Shown here: one piece after another, positions 33,739 to 44,679 of the stretch
Numbering within the stretch: the stretch's first letter is position 1
Layout: the number at the start of each line of letters is the position of its first letter
Assembly (NCBI GenBank): GCA_963565915.1
Contig: OY751488.1
Coordinates: 5,146,001-5,210,000, forward strand
Direction: 5' to 3'
From: Entoloma clypeatum
Lineage: Eukaryota; Basidiomycota; Agaricomycetes; Agaricales; Entolomataceae
DNA length: 64,000 nucleotides
Position numbers and translations under genes: made by a program
Notes under the pieces: generated by a model
The model's input: the letters and a program-made list of their open reading frames with translations, nothing else
Told to the model about the DNA's origin: nothing
Databases searched by the model: none

Positions 33739-36700
33739 ACGACGCTAAGTCGCGACCCTTATCTATTAAACAGACTTGCTTGCCTTGTATGACTGCAGAC
33801 AATAGAACCTATGTCATCCCTGCCAAGCGAGCCGCTGCATCGACTAAGATTGTGAAGGGAGATAACCCGCCGAAAAGATGAGAAATCAGGCTGTTAGCTC
33901 AGCTCAAAACACGACGAGGACCAAAGGTTATCCGACCTGAGGTTGACAGTGGATGTGAACGCACATGCATCCATCCCAGAATAGTACGCGAACAGAACCT
34001 CCCCACACGAGGAATACCACCCATAGCAATTCTAAATGCAGATGGATCACCAAATCGACAACAGAAAGCGAGCCAACTTGCCAAAGTCAAACTGGATTTG
34101 GGAGCACATCAGGAAACCATGGAAGCAATGGTACTGGACATTGGGAGAACGGACATGCTCTTGGGACATGACTGGTTGGTGCACCACAACCCCACAATCA
34201 ATTGGACAACCGGCGCGGTAACATTTAACCGGTGCCCAACAACATGTCGAACCAAACACTCGGATTTCAGGATTAACCTTAATGGTCGCAAACACCGAGT
34301 TCGCATGGTTGAGGTGCGCGACAAAGATGCACCCAAAAAGTCGGATCAGAAATGGAAGCCTGGAGACCCTATCTTGGAAGCTGTCACTCCCACACCACCT
34401 CCCACAACCAAACGACCCTCATATGTTGAACGATTTGCTCATCTCTTCGAGAAGGAAAACTTTGATAAGATCCCAAAGGAGAGGGAATGGGACCATGGTA
34501 TTGAACTTACACTGGACGCACCAAAAGAACTAGGGGGAAATACATATCCTATGACACAAAAGAAACAAGAGGAATTGGACGCATTCATCAACGAGGGTCT
34601 AGCAACAGAAAAGATCCATCCGTCCAAATCCTCTTATGCCTCCCCTTGCTTCTTCATCAACAAGAAGGATGGCTCCAAACGATTGGTACAAGATTACCGC
34701 ATGGTCAATAAATTCACGGTCAAAGACAAGTTCCCACTCCCACGAATATCCGATCTCTTGGACGTACTGAAAGATGCGGTCTACTTCAATAAAATGGACA
34801 TCATGTGGGGTTATAACAACGTCCTGATTAAGGAGGGCAATGAATGGAAAGCTGCCTTCCTCACCAGTCGAGGATTGTTCGAACCATTGGTCATGTTTTT
34901 TGGTCTTTGCAACTCCCCGGGAACGTTCTCTCGAATGATGGCTAGTCTATTCCGGGACCAGATCCGCCGACGTATCTGCATGATCTACATGGATGACATC
35001 GTGGTTATCAGTAAAACCAAGGAAGAACTCGCACGAAACACTGAAGAAATCCTACAGATCCTATCGGACAATGATTTGTTCCTAAAGGAGAAAAAGTGTT
35101 TATGGGAAGTAACGAAATGTCCTATATTGGGATATGTGGTTGGTGAGGGACGTGTTGAGATGGAAACTGAGAAGGTGGATACAATTCGAAACTGTCGAGC
35201 ACCCACATCAAAAAGGGAAGTTCAGAAGTTCCTTGGATTTGCTAACTTCTATCGACGATTTATTGAAGGGTACTCAAACATCGCGAAACCTCTCACCGCG
35301 CTCACAGGTGGTACGGCATTTACTTGGGGACCAACGGAGCAGCAAGCTTTTGAAGGTCTCATACGGGCAATTACATCGGCACCAGTCTTGGCATTACCGA
35401 AACCAGAGGGACAGTTCAGGGTTGAAACCAATGCATCGGGCTATGCAATTGGAGCAGTACTCTCTCAGAAGCAAAACGACAAATGGCACCCCATTGCGTT
35501 CTTGTCGTGGACCATGTCTGCAGCCGAACAAAATTATGAGATATACGACAAGGAACTCCTGGTGGTCGTGGAAGCATTGAAAGATTGGAGACACTATCTG
35601 CTTGAAGCCAGGGAACGTTTCGAGATCTTGACCGATCACAAGAACCTGGAATATTTCCGTCATCCTCAGGACCTAAATCAACGACAGCGACGCTGGAAAA
35701 TGAAGTTACAAGACTATGACTTCGAATTACGGCATGTGCCCGGCAAGACCAATGCGAAAGCAGACATCCTGTCACGCTTACCCTGGTATGAAGCGGAACT
35801 CGAACCACAGGACAGTGACCAAATGCTCAAGGAGGGACTATTCTTGAAACGGTTGGAATCAGAAGATGTGGTACAAATGGAGATGTTCACGGAGGAACAA
35901 TTCTTTGAAGGGGGTGAAACATCTGATTCCATCAAAATTGGAAATGTCACAACCATCGAAAATCCGTGGATCGCACGCATCAAGGGTTCAAACCGCATGG
36001 AGACAGAAGTAGCCCAGGGTCTAAAAAAGAATCCTCATTGGTATCAGCAGGAGAATGGGATCACCTATGCAGGAGAACGAGTCTATGTCCCGCCAGATCC
36101 ACAATTACGACAAGAATTGATGTTCGAATCACACGATGCACCAGTGGCCGGACATCCAGGACAGTACCGGACACATGAACTCCTCACTCGCACCTACTGG
36201 TGGCCTACCATACTGCATGATGTGAAGAAGTACGTGAAGGGTTGCAACACTTGTCAATGCAACAAGATTAACCGACAAAAGCGACATGCTCCGCTACATC
36301 CCCATGCAGCACCAAGTCACCCATGGGAAGACATAGGAATCGACGTCGTGGGACCAATACCAGAATCTGATGGAAAAAACGCAATTCTGGTCATCACGGA
36401 TAGACATTCGAAGATGCTTCACCTTATTCCAACAACCATGGAACTATCAGCTGAAGGATTAGCCAAGATCTATCGGGATCAGATATGGAAGCTTCATGGG
36501 ATCCCCAAGAAGATCATCAGCGATAGGGGACCGCAGTTCGCCGTGAAGTTCATGGAGATACTCTGCCGCATGTTAGGGATCAAAAGGAACCTGTCCACCG
36601 CATACCACCCACAGACTGACGGACAGGCCGAGCGATCGCATCAGGAGACGGAAGTGTTCTTACGAAACTTTGTCAACCATCTACAGGATGATTGGGCTGA

Positions 36701-37388
36701 ATGGATCGCAATCGCAGAGTTCCAGTACAATGACAAAGAACATCAGGCAACGAAGCACACCCCATTCTACCTCAACTACGGTTTACATCCATGGAAGGGA
36801 GAGCTCGTGTTAGAAGATATTAATCCAGCTGCCAACGACTTCTTGAAAAAACTCAAACAGGCACGAGAAGAAGCCAATGCTGCGCTGAAACAAGCACAGG
36901 ATCAGATGAAGAAGACAGTTGACACACGACGAAGTCCATCTCGGGACTACCGCATCGGAGACAAGGTGTGGCTGGAAGGGACTAACATCAGGACCGATCG
37001 ACCCTCAAAGAAACTTGATGCACTCCGACATGGACCATTCAAAGTCCTAGAGAAGAAAGGAGCTAGCGCGTACCTTCTTGATCTTCCGAAGACTTGGAAG
37101 ATGATTCACCCTGTGTTCAACGAGACCCTGTTGTCACCATATGAAACTCCGAAGTACGCCATCCAGAAAAAGAAACCAGCCCCTGATCCGATCATCGTTG
37201 AAGGACGAGAAGAGTACCATGTGTCTACGATCCTAGACTCTTGAAAATTCCGCGGAAAGATCCAGTACCTCGTCCAGTGGGAAGGATATGGCCCAGAAGA
37301 GAACACATGGGAACCTCGAGCTAATGTTCAGAACGCTCAAGATTTGATCCGTGATTTCCATCAGCAGAACCCGTCTCGACCACAATAA
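33714..37388 (+). pseudogene. pol: Pol of element 3, two TGA stops
   Basis: Protease (DSGCERTC), RT (YMDDIVV), RNase H, integrase (IGIDVVGPIP, ISDRGPQF, GQAERSHQE) and chromodomain as in element 2. TGA at 33879-33881 corresponds to CGA in element 2, and TGA at 37242-37244 also corresponds to CGA and cuts off the chromodomain. The natural stop is TAA 37386-37388. The RNase H first acidic block reads ETNASGYAIG where element 2 has ETDASGYAIG, so a catalytic Asp is replaced by Asn (G to A). Confidence 0.85.
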
Positions 37389-37521
37389 AAGACGAGTTCT
37401 CAAAACCCATGGCAGTATCAACCTCATCAGTCAACCACACACCGAGTTCCCCGCTCTAGTCTTCTCCCTGCCCAATATAGCCACCCCATTCTTCTTCTAT
37501 CTCTCAACCATCCTCGCCGCC

Positions 37522-37893
37522 ATGTCCAACACCACCGTTACCTCCACCTCCACCACCGACATCAACCCCGCCATTGCCGCCCTTATGAACGAGGCACTCT
37601 CCATGAGAGACCAAATCCATGCTCTCGAAACTTCCCTCGCCGACCTCCTCCATCACCAGATGCATATCCGGCTTCACTCACTGTCCAACCTACCCGTCGC
37701 CCCGAGTCCCGAGGAAAAACAGATCCTCGGAAATTACACCAGCACCCTCGTGATCGAGAATCGACGTATTCGGCTGGCTATCAAAGGCCTCGAACTTGCC
37801 GTAGCCATCAACAAGGAGTTGATATATGATTGGAGCCTCAAGGAAAGTCCGAACTGGTCCGATCCCAGCAACAACCAGGGATGGGGACAGTGA
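37522..37893 (+). CDS. accessory ORF between pol and 3' LTR (element 3)
   Basis: 123 residues from its own ATG, 34 bases before the 3' LTR. It aligns end to end with the 122-residue ORF of element 2: EALSMRDQIHALETS is identical, and L/I, K/R and S/T exchanges dominate elsewhere. Nucleotide divergence here is clearly higher than in pol, yet the frame stays open. Confidence 0.7.
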   Translation: MSNTTVTSTSTTDINPAIAALMNEALSMRDQIHALETSLADLLHHQMHIRLHSLSNLPVAPSPEEKQILGNYTSTLVIENRRIRLAIKGLELAVAINKELIYDWSLKESPNWSDPSNNQGWGQ

Positions 37894-37927
37894 CTCTGTG
37901 AGGACACAGAGCTTGGAGAGGGGAACA

Positions 37928-38328
37928 TGTTACGGACTCTACGGTATGAGGACCACGTCATATCTTTTACTTATCGGCCCGACTCGGCGCCCTCTTACGA
38001 ACTCACTATGTCTAATATCTACTTTCGCAACCTTCGGTTCCCAGTCTGACTCACTACCTTACTTTGTCATCCCCTTTAGTATACTTCGTTCCCGCGCTGA
38101 CTCGCTTTCCGCAGTCAGCTTACTCACTGTACATAGCCTTCCGCAGTCGCCTTACTCATGCGCACTGCCTTCCGCAGTACTGACTCATCCGCTACCGCCT
38201 ATAGTCAGTACCTATATAAACCTCTTGTACTGTAGTAGATTCCTTAGATTTAGCAATCACTTTGCTCTTCGCCTTTCCACTTCCTGCATACTCTGCCCGA
38301 ACCTTGGAACGGTTTGTTAAGCATAACA
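37928..38328 (+). repeat. 3' LTR of element 3
   Basis: 401 bp, TGTTACGG to GCATAACA. It shares the R region, TATA box and self-primer string with the other LTRs but has a different U3 first half (GACTCTACGGTATGAGGACC). Confidence 0.9.
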
Positions 38329-38504
38329 CACCTCTTCTCAAGCTATACCCTTCTATCATCAGCTAATCGCTGTCCTTATCCCCCAACAACTGCCCAGCCA
38401 GACCTTCTTTTACACCCAACCCCCATGCACATGATGCAGACCCCTCTTTGGAACCCCCCTCTTCTTCCATGAAGCCACATCGTCAACATGGGAAGGTCAT
38501 TTCC

Positions 38505-38965
38505 CGCCTCCTTTCCTCGGCACCCCCGCCTCCTCTTGGCTACATTACGCATCTTACGCAGAACCCTGTTTTCTTGGCCCTCTCGGCTCGCAAATACTCT
38601 ACAACCTTGGGGCAATGTTTCCAGACCACCGCGTGTTATTGTCTATATCGCGCGTCTCATGTATAACCCTGTTTCCTCAACATTCCCGCCTCCTTTCCCC
38701 GCCTCCTCCGGCTACATTACGCATCTCATGCAGAGCCCCATTTTCTTGGCCCTCTCGCGTCACAAATACCCCCCTCGATGCAACCTTGGGCAATGCTTGC
38801 AAACCACCACACATTATTGTCTATATCATGCATCTCACACAACCCCATTTCCTCCGCACCCCCGCCTCCTCTCGGTTTGTAATATTTGGAAACTACACAT
38901 TATTTGTCTACGTTACACATCTTATGCATAACCAACCCCATTTTCTCAGCATTTCCGCCTTCTAT
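38505..38965. repeat. tandem repeat, about 180-190 bp unit, about 2.5 copies
   Basis: Successive copies start GGCTACATTACGCATCT, then contain TTTTCTTGGCCCTCTCG, CAACCTTGGG(G)CAATG and ACCACC..TTATTGTCTATATC. The third copy is partial and diverged. Frames through it are repetitive translations, not a recognised gene. 38329-38504 holds nothing recognised. Confidence 0.75.
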
Positions 38966-38989
38966 CAGTTTGCAAATTCTTGTTGGCTA

Positions 38990-39165
38990 CTTACTCCAGT
39001 CTTTAGTATCAACTTGAAAACATCAATATATTACTTGCCCTTGTCTTGAGACAGGGTCTGTACTTGAAAACACTTGGAGGCGTCTTGCATGACTGAAGAC
39101 TGGGGTAGATGTCTTGAATGCTTGGATATTTGTCTTGAAAGGTTTGATTGCACGTCGGCAGCCGT
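38990..39165. repeat. CTTG-rich stretch
   Basis: Dense in CTTGAAA, GTCTTG and ACTTGG words. Reverse-complemented it shares CTTTCAAGACAA with 2719-2745 and the same vocabulary. A G-rich stretch (39160-39300) follows with no gene recognised. Confidence 0.5.
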
Positions 39166-39425
39166 TGGCGCGAGAGATGGTCATTGGCGGCGATAGACGG
39201 CCGTTCTGGGGGCCGTTGGGCGTGGGAGGGGGACGGTGGGGGCGAGATGTGTCCGCTGGGGCGGTAGCCGCCCCGCCAAGTGCTCCCCCCTCAAGACCAG
39301 CCAGGCAGTATGGCCCAAGTCAAGCAGGCACTGTCCAACGAGCATGTCAACCTGTTGGAGGTCATGAAGGGAGAATCGGTAAGTAAGGAATACATCTCGT
39401 CCTCGCCCTTCCGCCCTCGTCTAAC

Positions 39426-40269
39426 TAAGGCTCCAACCGTTCTAGCTATATAACCGTTTTACACGGTTTATACCGTATGTGTTTATGTTTATGTTTAGGG
39501 TGCTCAGCACCAGGTCGACTACACAGTAGTTAAACGGTATATATACGGTTACACAGTTATACCAGGAGACGTAAAAATGTGTAATAGTGGCGTAGCTAAA
39601 AGCTTAAATGCAAAAACTGGTTCCTTCAACTTTTTTTTCAACAACCAAAACGCGATGGCTCAACCACAATCCCGAGACAACCCTGACCCTAATAACATCA
39701 TCCCGAATGACACAAAACGAAAACGCGTCGCGACGGATCGTGCTCAGGGCCTTGATTCTTACTTTAAAGCCGTTGAAGCGACTAAAACCCGAGGTCAAGG
39801 TTAGAGTTAGCCTCGAGTTCATAGTGGGGTTTGTGGTGGAAGGTTTGCACATTATTAAGAGTCTTCATTCCGTCCGTCTGACATTCATTCACAGGTACAT
39901 GCTGTCGAGTTCCCTGTCATTGCACGGATGGCTCGTGACTACCTTGCGATTCCAGCAACTAGTGTCGCCGTTGAACGAACATTTTCCAAGTCACGCCACA
40001 TCTGTGCCAACTTACGAAGCTCGTTGAAGGAGAAAACCATCACGATGGCACTCCTGACTAAGGCTTGGATACGGAGCGGTATGTTCGCAATGGTGGCACC
40101 ACCAGAGGTGCGACGGAAGCATGGAGATAATGGAAAAAATTGAGGCGGCCATCACAACCGTTTTATAAACAGTTTATTAAACGTATATAGTTAGTTAAAC
40201 TGTTTATCCAACTGTATCCGTTTACTAGGCTCCTGAGGGGTAAACGTAAACTAAACGGTTGGAGCCTTA
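39426..40269 (+). mobile_element. internally deleted hAT DNA transposon
   Basis: 844 bp with perfect 16-bp terminal inverted repeats (TAAGGCTCCAACCGTT at 39426-39441 and its complement at 40254-40269), flanked by an exact 8-bp duplication CGTCTAAC (39418-39425 and 40270-40277). Eight bases is diagnostic for hAT. The interior keeps the start of a transposase-like frame (39577-39804) and the C-terminal dimerisation region (PVIARMARDYLAIPATSVAVER and FSKSRHICANLRSSL, ending 40143). The middle, including the catalytic region, is missing. Subterminal copies of AACCGTTTTA-like words lie at both ends. It is non-autonomous. Confidence 0.9.
39896..40143 (+). pseudogene. hAT transposase C-terminal dimerisation region
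   Basis: Encodes ARDYLAIPATSVAVERTFS followed by LRSSLKEKTITMALLTKAWI, the conserved hAT C-terminal block, and stops at 40141-40143. Only this domain survives, with no catalytic residues upstream. Confidence 0.8.
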
Positions 40270-40518
40270 CGTCTAACCTCCCAAATATACAGATCTCTGT
40301 GATAACATGGCCCCACCTCTACTCTCCTGCTTAAGACAGAACCCCACTGCTTTCCCTCGAGCGATCTCGATGCCGGCCCCCACGGTACCAGGTTTAATAC
40401 GTGAAACTCTTGTGCATAGCAGGTGCGTTCGTGGGTTTGGGCTTCGTCGCCCGTCACTAACACCCACCACGTACCACCTACAGGTCTATCTATATCCGTC
40501 CCCGCCCCTCTCGCAACT

Positions 40519-40868
40519 CTCGACGAGCGTTTGCTCGTCGAGGGCTCGTCTTTCCGCCTACGCCAACGCGTGGCGTTGGCCTCCCGCACATGAGGACGAG
40601 GAGCTGTCCTCGTCCGGTTCGATGGATGCACAGCAACGACGATATTCGTCGTTGCTTTCGACTTTCGTTTTCGTTTTGACAGACCAGGGAAGGGTGTATC
40701 GACAAGAGAAGAGACGAGGATCGTCTGCCGCGGTGGGTACGTGCTGATAGGCACGGATGGGCATTGGTGACGAGGTGCGTCACCAATATCTTTCTTTTTT
40801 CGAACGACGGCGGCTACCCAGCCGTCGTCTCACTGATAGTCTTCTTTAGACGACGAGGAATCGTCGTC
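40519..40868. repeat. ladder of eight short perfect hairpins
   Basis: Perfect inverted repeats, stem/loop: 40519-40542 (10/4), 40562-40580 (8/3), 40594-40615 (9/4), 40632-40656 (11/3), 40712-40726 (6/3), 40763-40787 (10/5), 40804-40828 (8/9), 40849-40868 (8/4). Stems differ in sequence, but several contain GACGA/TCGTC. No gene with recognised domains overlaps them. Confidence 0.8.
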
Positions 40869-41640
40869 CCACAGGTTCTTCATGTCCTCTGACAACGACA
40901 GCCCCCGACGGCTCGACAGCGCGCTAGACCAGGCTGTACACACACAACCTCGAGGCGGCTGGGGTCGAAGCATGGTAGCTCGGGCAGACTGGTTGATTCT
41001 GGCTGCACGTTGGGGTCCACCGATGGTATGGGATATGTGTGGGTGGTTGTTCGTTGGTGTGTACACTACAGGTAGAAACTATGATAATGAAATGGAATTT
41101 TCGTTCTCCCACAGTCATCTGAAGCTTGTTGTAAAGCTTGCAATAAAGCCATAGAAGCTGTTGCGAAAGCCGTGAATGGCTTTTTTAAGAGGTTCGTTAA
41201 GCTGTTCATCAGCTTATACAAGCCAAGGTACATAGCTTCAAAAAGATGCAGCATCTTGAACATCTTTTGCAGCTCTCGTCCAAATTGCTGATGCATGGAG
41301 AACCTCGATCAATCAATACTTCAATGTAACTAGTAACTCAGGGGTCATACAGTACAGCTCCGATAGACCGACAACTGGCAAACAATTTGATTCCATGCAC
41401 TCGCCAAAAACCCGCGAAAATTCGATGACTCGCCCGTCACTGTCAATACAACCCGGCCGAGGCCAGACCCTGGAAGCTCCGGCCCATTTCCTGCACACGT
41501 CCACGTATCTTTGACGCTACGAGCGATGTGCATGCGAGTAGTACGCGGGCAGTCACCTTGAGAGATGGGAACAAAGATGCATTTAACATAGGATTTTGCG
41601 CACAGACCAACACATCCGTACCTTGCCCCTTGCCATCAGG
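40869..41640. other. no firm gene; small Cys-containing frame
   Basis: An intron-like segment (about 41071-41114, GTAGAA...CCCACAG) precedes a frame reading EACCKACNKAIEAVAKAVNG, then FFKRFVKLF, and ending at about 41290 with several Cys. There is no credible start codon, so it is not called a gene. Confidence 0.25.
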
Positions 41641-41649
41641 CGCCGGCTT

Positions 41650-42260
41650 GTTGAAATAGAGATAGGTGCTGCCAACGATGAATCCCTACTGCCAACATCA
41701 AGTCTGCTCTGCAGGTGACGGAGGAGTGACGCACACATAATAACCCACAGGAGATATACGGGTGTTGGCGAACAAAATCTAAGAGAATGTGTTGAGCGTC
41801 AGTAGGTCAATGCTGGAATTGATGCTGCTCACCAGTGATGATGGTATAGGCAGATCCGTCCTGCGTGATAACACCAGAAGGGTCCATGCCCGCCATACTC
41901 GTGTCGGTTGTAGCCACCGTAATGGAAGTATTGTCAACCTTGATGGTCGAAGTCTCTACTGATATACCGGTCGCTGTGGAAGTGCCAGTCACACGGATCG
42001 TGCTATTCAGTACACTTGCACTGGGTGTGTCCTTGATCGCAATTCCAGTCGCTGACGGGGTTGTCCTGATAATCCCAATGCTTTAGATAGACAGTTCGGA
42101 ATGCAAATGCAAGGTGACGGACATATTTCACTTGAGGACTCTAATCGAGGCGTATGAGGGAAGAGTGTAAGGAGTGCCAGCCTGAGTATAAATGTCAAAA
42201 GCCTCGCATTCGCCGCGCCTCTGCCGCGATCATCCGCAGTCGAAATTTTGGGTCAGCTGC
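41650..42260 (-). CDS. possible Thr/Ser-rich repetitive protein (partial model)
   Basis: Minus-strand exon-like segments joined by plausible introns: one with AGTPYTLPSYASIRVL (near 42170), one at about 41840-42082 with TGISVETSTIKVDNTSITVA and GVITQDGSAYTIIT, and a short 3' segment from about 41780. Alternating beta-type TxxxTGIxxxxSTIxVxNTS spacing suggests a secreted or wall-associated repeat protein. No start was found, and the function is not recognised. Confidence 0.3.
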
Positions 42261-43070
42261 CAGTGCCAGTGGGAAAAAATCATGTCCTTCACTGCTCTCG
42301 GGCAAAAGGGTGTCGGAACGTGTTTGTGCCCCATTAATGTCTAATACATGGAGGTAGAACAAGATACGGGCAAAAATGAATATCTTCTTAGTTCCCCGAC
42401 ATGGATGACACCCAAAGGACGCCAAGAAACGACGCACCGTGTTGTAAGATCTCAATGTATTTCCCACCAAATCCCAACTACTTCCCATTGTTGCATCCCA
42501 GAGCGTGCGTCCTCTCAGGGCAGAAATCCTTGCATGAACAGTGAACGAGCCTGAGGACGCCGAATTGGCAGAAGGGCACGAGTCCGGATGCCCAAAGCGG
42601 AAATTCTATATCGTGATCATCATGAAGGGGTTAGGGGAGTGAAAAGGGATTGGGAAGACTGATACGGATTGGGCACAGGCTGGTTGTCGAAGATGCACAT
42701 TATATGTACACGTGACTGTTTATTTACTCTGTTAGGAAGTCCGACACCTTGGTACCCGTTCATGCTATTGTGCGCGACTTTTCTCAAATACACGAGGACC
42801 CGCGGCAATGGAAGACATAGGAGATTCAGGAGCTGAGGAGGGTTATATGCAACTGCTTCCAGGTTGTATGGAAGTCCCTAAATGTTTCCCACAGAAGATT
42901 TTGCTGATACGATACGACAAGTGGTGCGAATTTTCCTTTAGATGGCGGATCGCACCAGCTGAGTGAGCTGCATGGCGCCCTTTCGAAAGCTGGCAATCTC
43001 AACTTGGACGGTCGGCACGTTCCCCATCGTTTCATCGCTTCATCGATAAGGCCCCAGTCTTAATTTACGC

Positions 43071-44160
43071 AGGAACAACTTCTGATCGATGAATCACAGA
43101 CAAGCCCATCTCACGTACGACAAGTACACGAACGACAGAATCAGCTGGTGCGTCCTGATGTGACGTGGCCATCCTACGCTCTGACGGCGTCGTCGCCGAT
43201 CCCCCAGTTGCATCTCGAGATTTTGACAGCAAGGAGGACTGCCAAAGTAGTTCCACGGCCATCTGAGAGGTGCTATCGCCGTGAACCAGCGGATGCGGAA
43301 TCCCAGGTACGAGTGTAGGACGATTATGTTTTACATATCTTCAAGCCTCTGGCATGTTTGCATAGGTCAGCCCAGAGGATAGTTTCTAGGCTGGTGTGGT
43401 AAAAATTCAGGCTGAGAGAAGCAAACCCGAATCGTGCGTGTCACCCCTTCCGAAAATCGCAGTCAATGTGGATATCTGAGTCCTTCAAACACTGGGATCA
43501 TTCGCGAACTCCTCGTCTGCTCTTCGGGGAACCGCACGATGGCTTCATGAGGACTACTTCGAGGAATGGGCTATGGTGCCAATGTGAATTTTTCTTGCTG
43601 CTGACGAGTGCTTGATACAGGAGGGTGGTGCGAATGGGCTTTTCTGCAAGTTTCTGTAATCGTTCCGAACGGTCCAGTGTCACCCTACGTAGTTACGTAC
43701 CTTAGGTGCTGATACTTATTTTATCCCTTCCTCAAGTGACCCCCGAACTGTAAGATTCGGATTACAGTCGTGATCAACTTGACGCGACCAGATACACAAG
43801 CCTCCGTTTCGATAACGTCATGGTGGATATCGCCGCGAATACATATATCGGGCAATGGAAGCTTCCCCACATCTCCCTCGGTTTTACTCGAATACTATAT
43901 CTCTTATCTGAGGGCGTGTACGCACCGTTTTCAGTACCAAATGTCGTTCCCTCAGGCTCATTCCTTGTAGGTCTTCTTCCACATATTCTGAGGATTTGAA
44001 GGAATGTAACCTCAACACACGTACGTTTCTCCATTCTTATAGTCGTGGCTTCCCAAAACATCGGTCTCAGTGGCTACGACACAAAGCATCGTCAGGATCG
44101 CGTGAATCGTCGTATGACCCTGGCAGGACATCTGAAGATGCGGATGGTGTTCATCATTCG
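43071..44160 (+). CDS. possible multi-exon gene of unknown function (partial model)
   Basis: Three plus-strand segments look coding and are bounded by splice-like ends: 43071-43305 (EQLLIDESQTSPSH ... DVTWPSYALTASSPIPQ), about 43766-43969 (LRFDNVMVDIAANTYIGQW, LYLLSEGVYAPFSVPN; donor GTAGGT) and about 44042-44159 (SQNIGLSGYDTKHRQDR ... RMVFIIR; donor GTACGT). I could not join them into one complete frame and recognise no domain. Confidence 0.3.
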
Positions 44161-44679
44161 GTACGTCTCGTCCTCATCATCGGCCCTTTTAAGCTTGTCT
44201 CATCAACGATCCGACCTGATCAAAATCTTGGAGCGTCTTTGACTTTTGCTTGGAAACTACAAGGGACATCTGTCAGATCATTGCCGCTGTCGTTCCAGTA
44301 CGTCGATCGCTAGTCTCTCGTAATAGCCGGACCTTGAGCCAGACTGACAAATGAGTGCCTTTGTATTGACCATGCGGTACCGCGCGCGGTAGGCCGTGTC
44401 AAGGTCGTTCTGACCTCGTTCACGGCAAGTTCCAACCCCTTGTTTCACGCTTTCGAGATCCAGCTTACTGATTTCGAAATTCTCCCCATCCAGGAGTCTC
44501 GCAGCAACTGGACAATGTCCGGGAGGGTTCACTCAGGGTCCATTTTGTTATTGCACAAGCACAGAGACGATACAAAGTATGAAAATTTCAACAGTACATT
44601 CACAAGAATCATTTGTTTCCGACAGTCAATGAATGAGGAGATTCGGTTTTGCCAACAACCGTGGGCCCGCTACCGACCT

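Larger units (their letters stand above)
31711..38328 (+). mobile_element. Ty3/Gypsy chromovirus (element 3), probable recombinant
   Basis: Same organisation as element 2 and closely related through gag and pol. The LTRs differ greatly from each other: the 5' LTR (31711-32080, 370 bp) resembles that of element 2 in its first half, whereas the 3' LTR (37928-38328, 401 bp) has a different U3. The flanks are GTCTT and CACCT, so there is no target duplication. Stops: TAG 32471-32473 in the N-terminal frame; TGA 33879-33881 and 37242-37244 in pol. Confidence 0.9.

Noticed and set aside
37928..38333. target duplication for element 3
   Set aside because: Flanks GTCTT (31706-31710) and CACCT (38329-38333) do not match.
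40251..40754. minus-strand 167-residue ORF over the hairpin region
   Set aside because: Crosses the hAT end and target duplication, so it cannot be an ancestral gene; composition is driven by the hairpins.
40519..40868. hairpin ladder as a CRISPR array
   Set aside because: Stems differ from each other with no constant repeat or spacers, and the genome is eukaryotic.
44278..44532. minus-strand 84-residue ORF
   Set aside because: No homology recognised, no splice partners, and it conflicts with plus-strand exon-like segments nearby.
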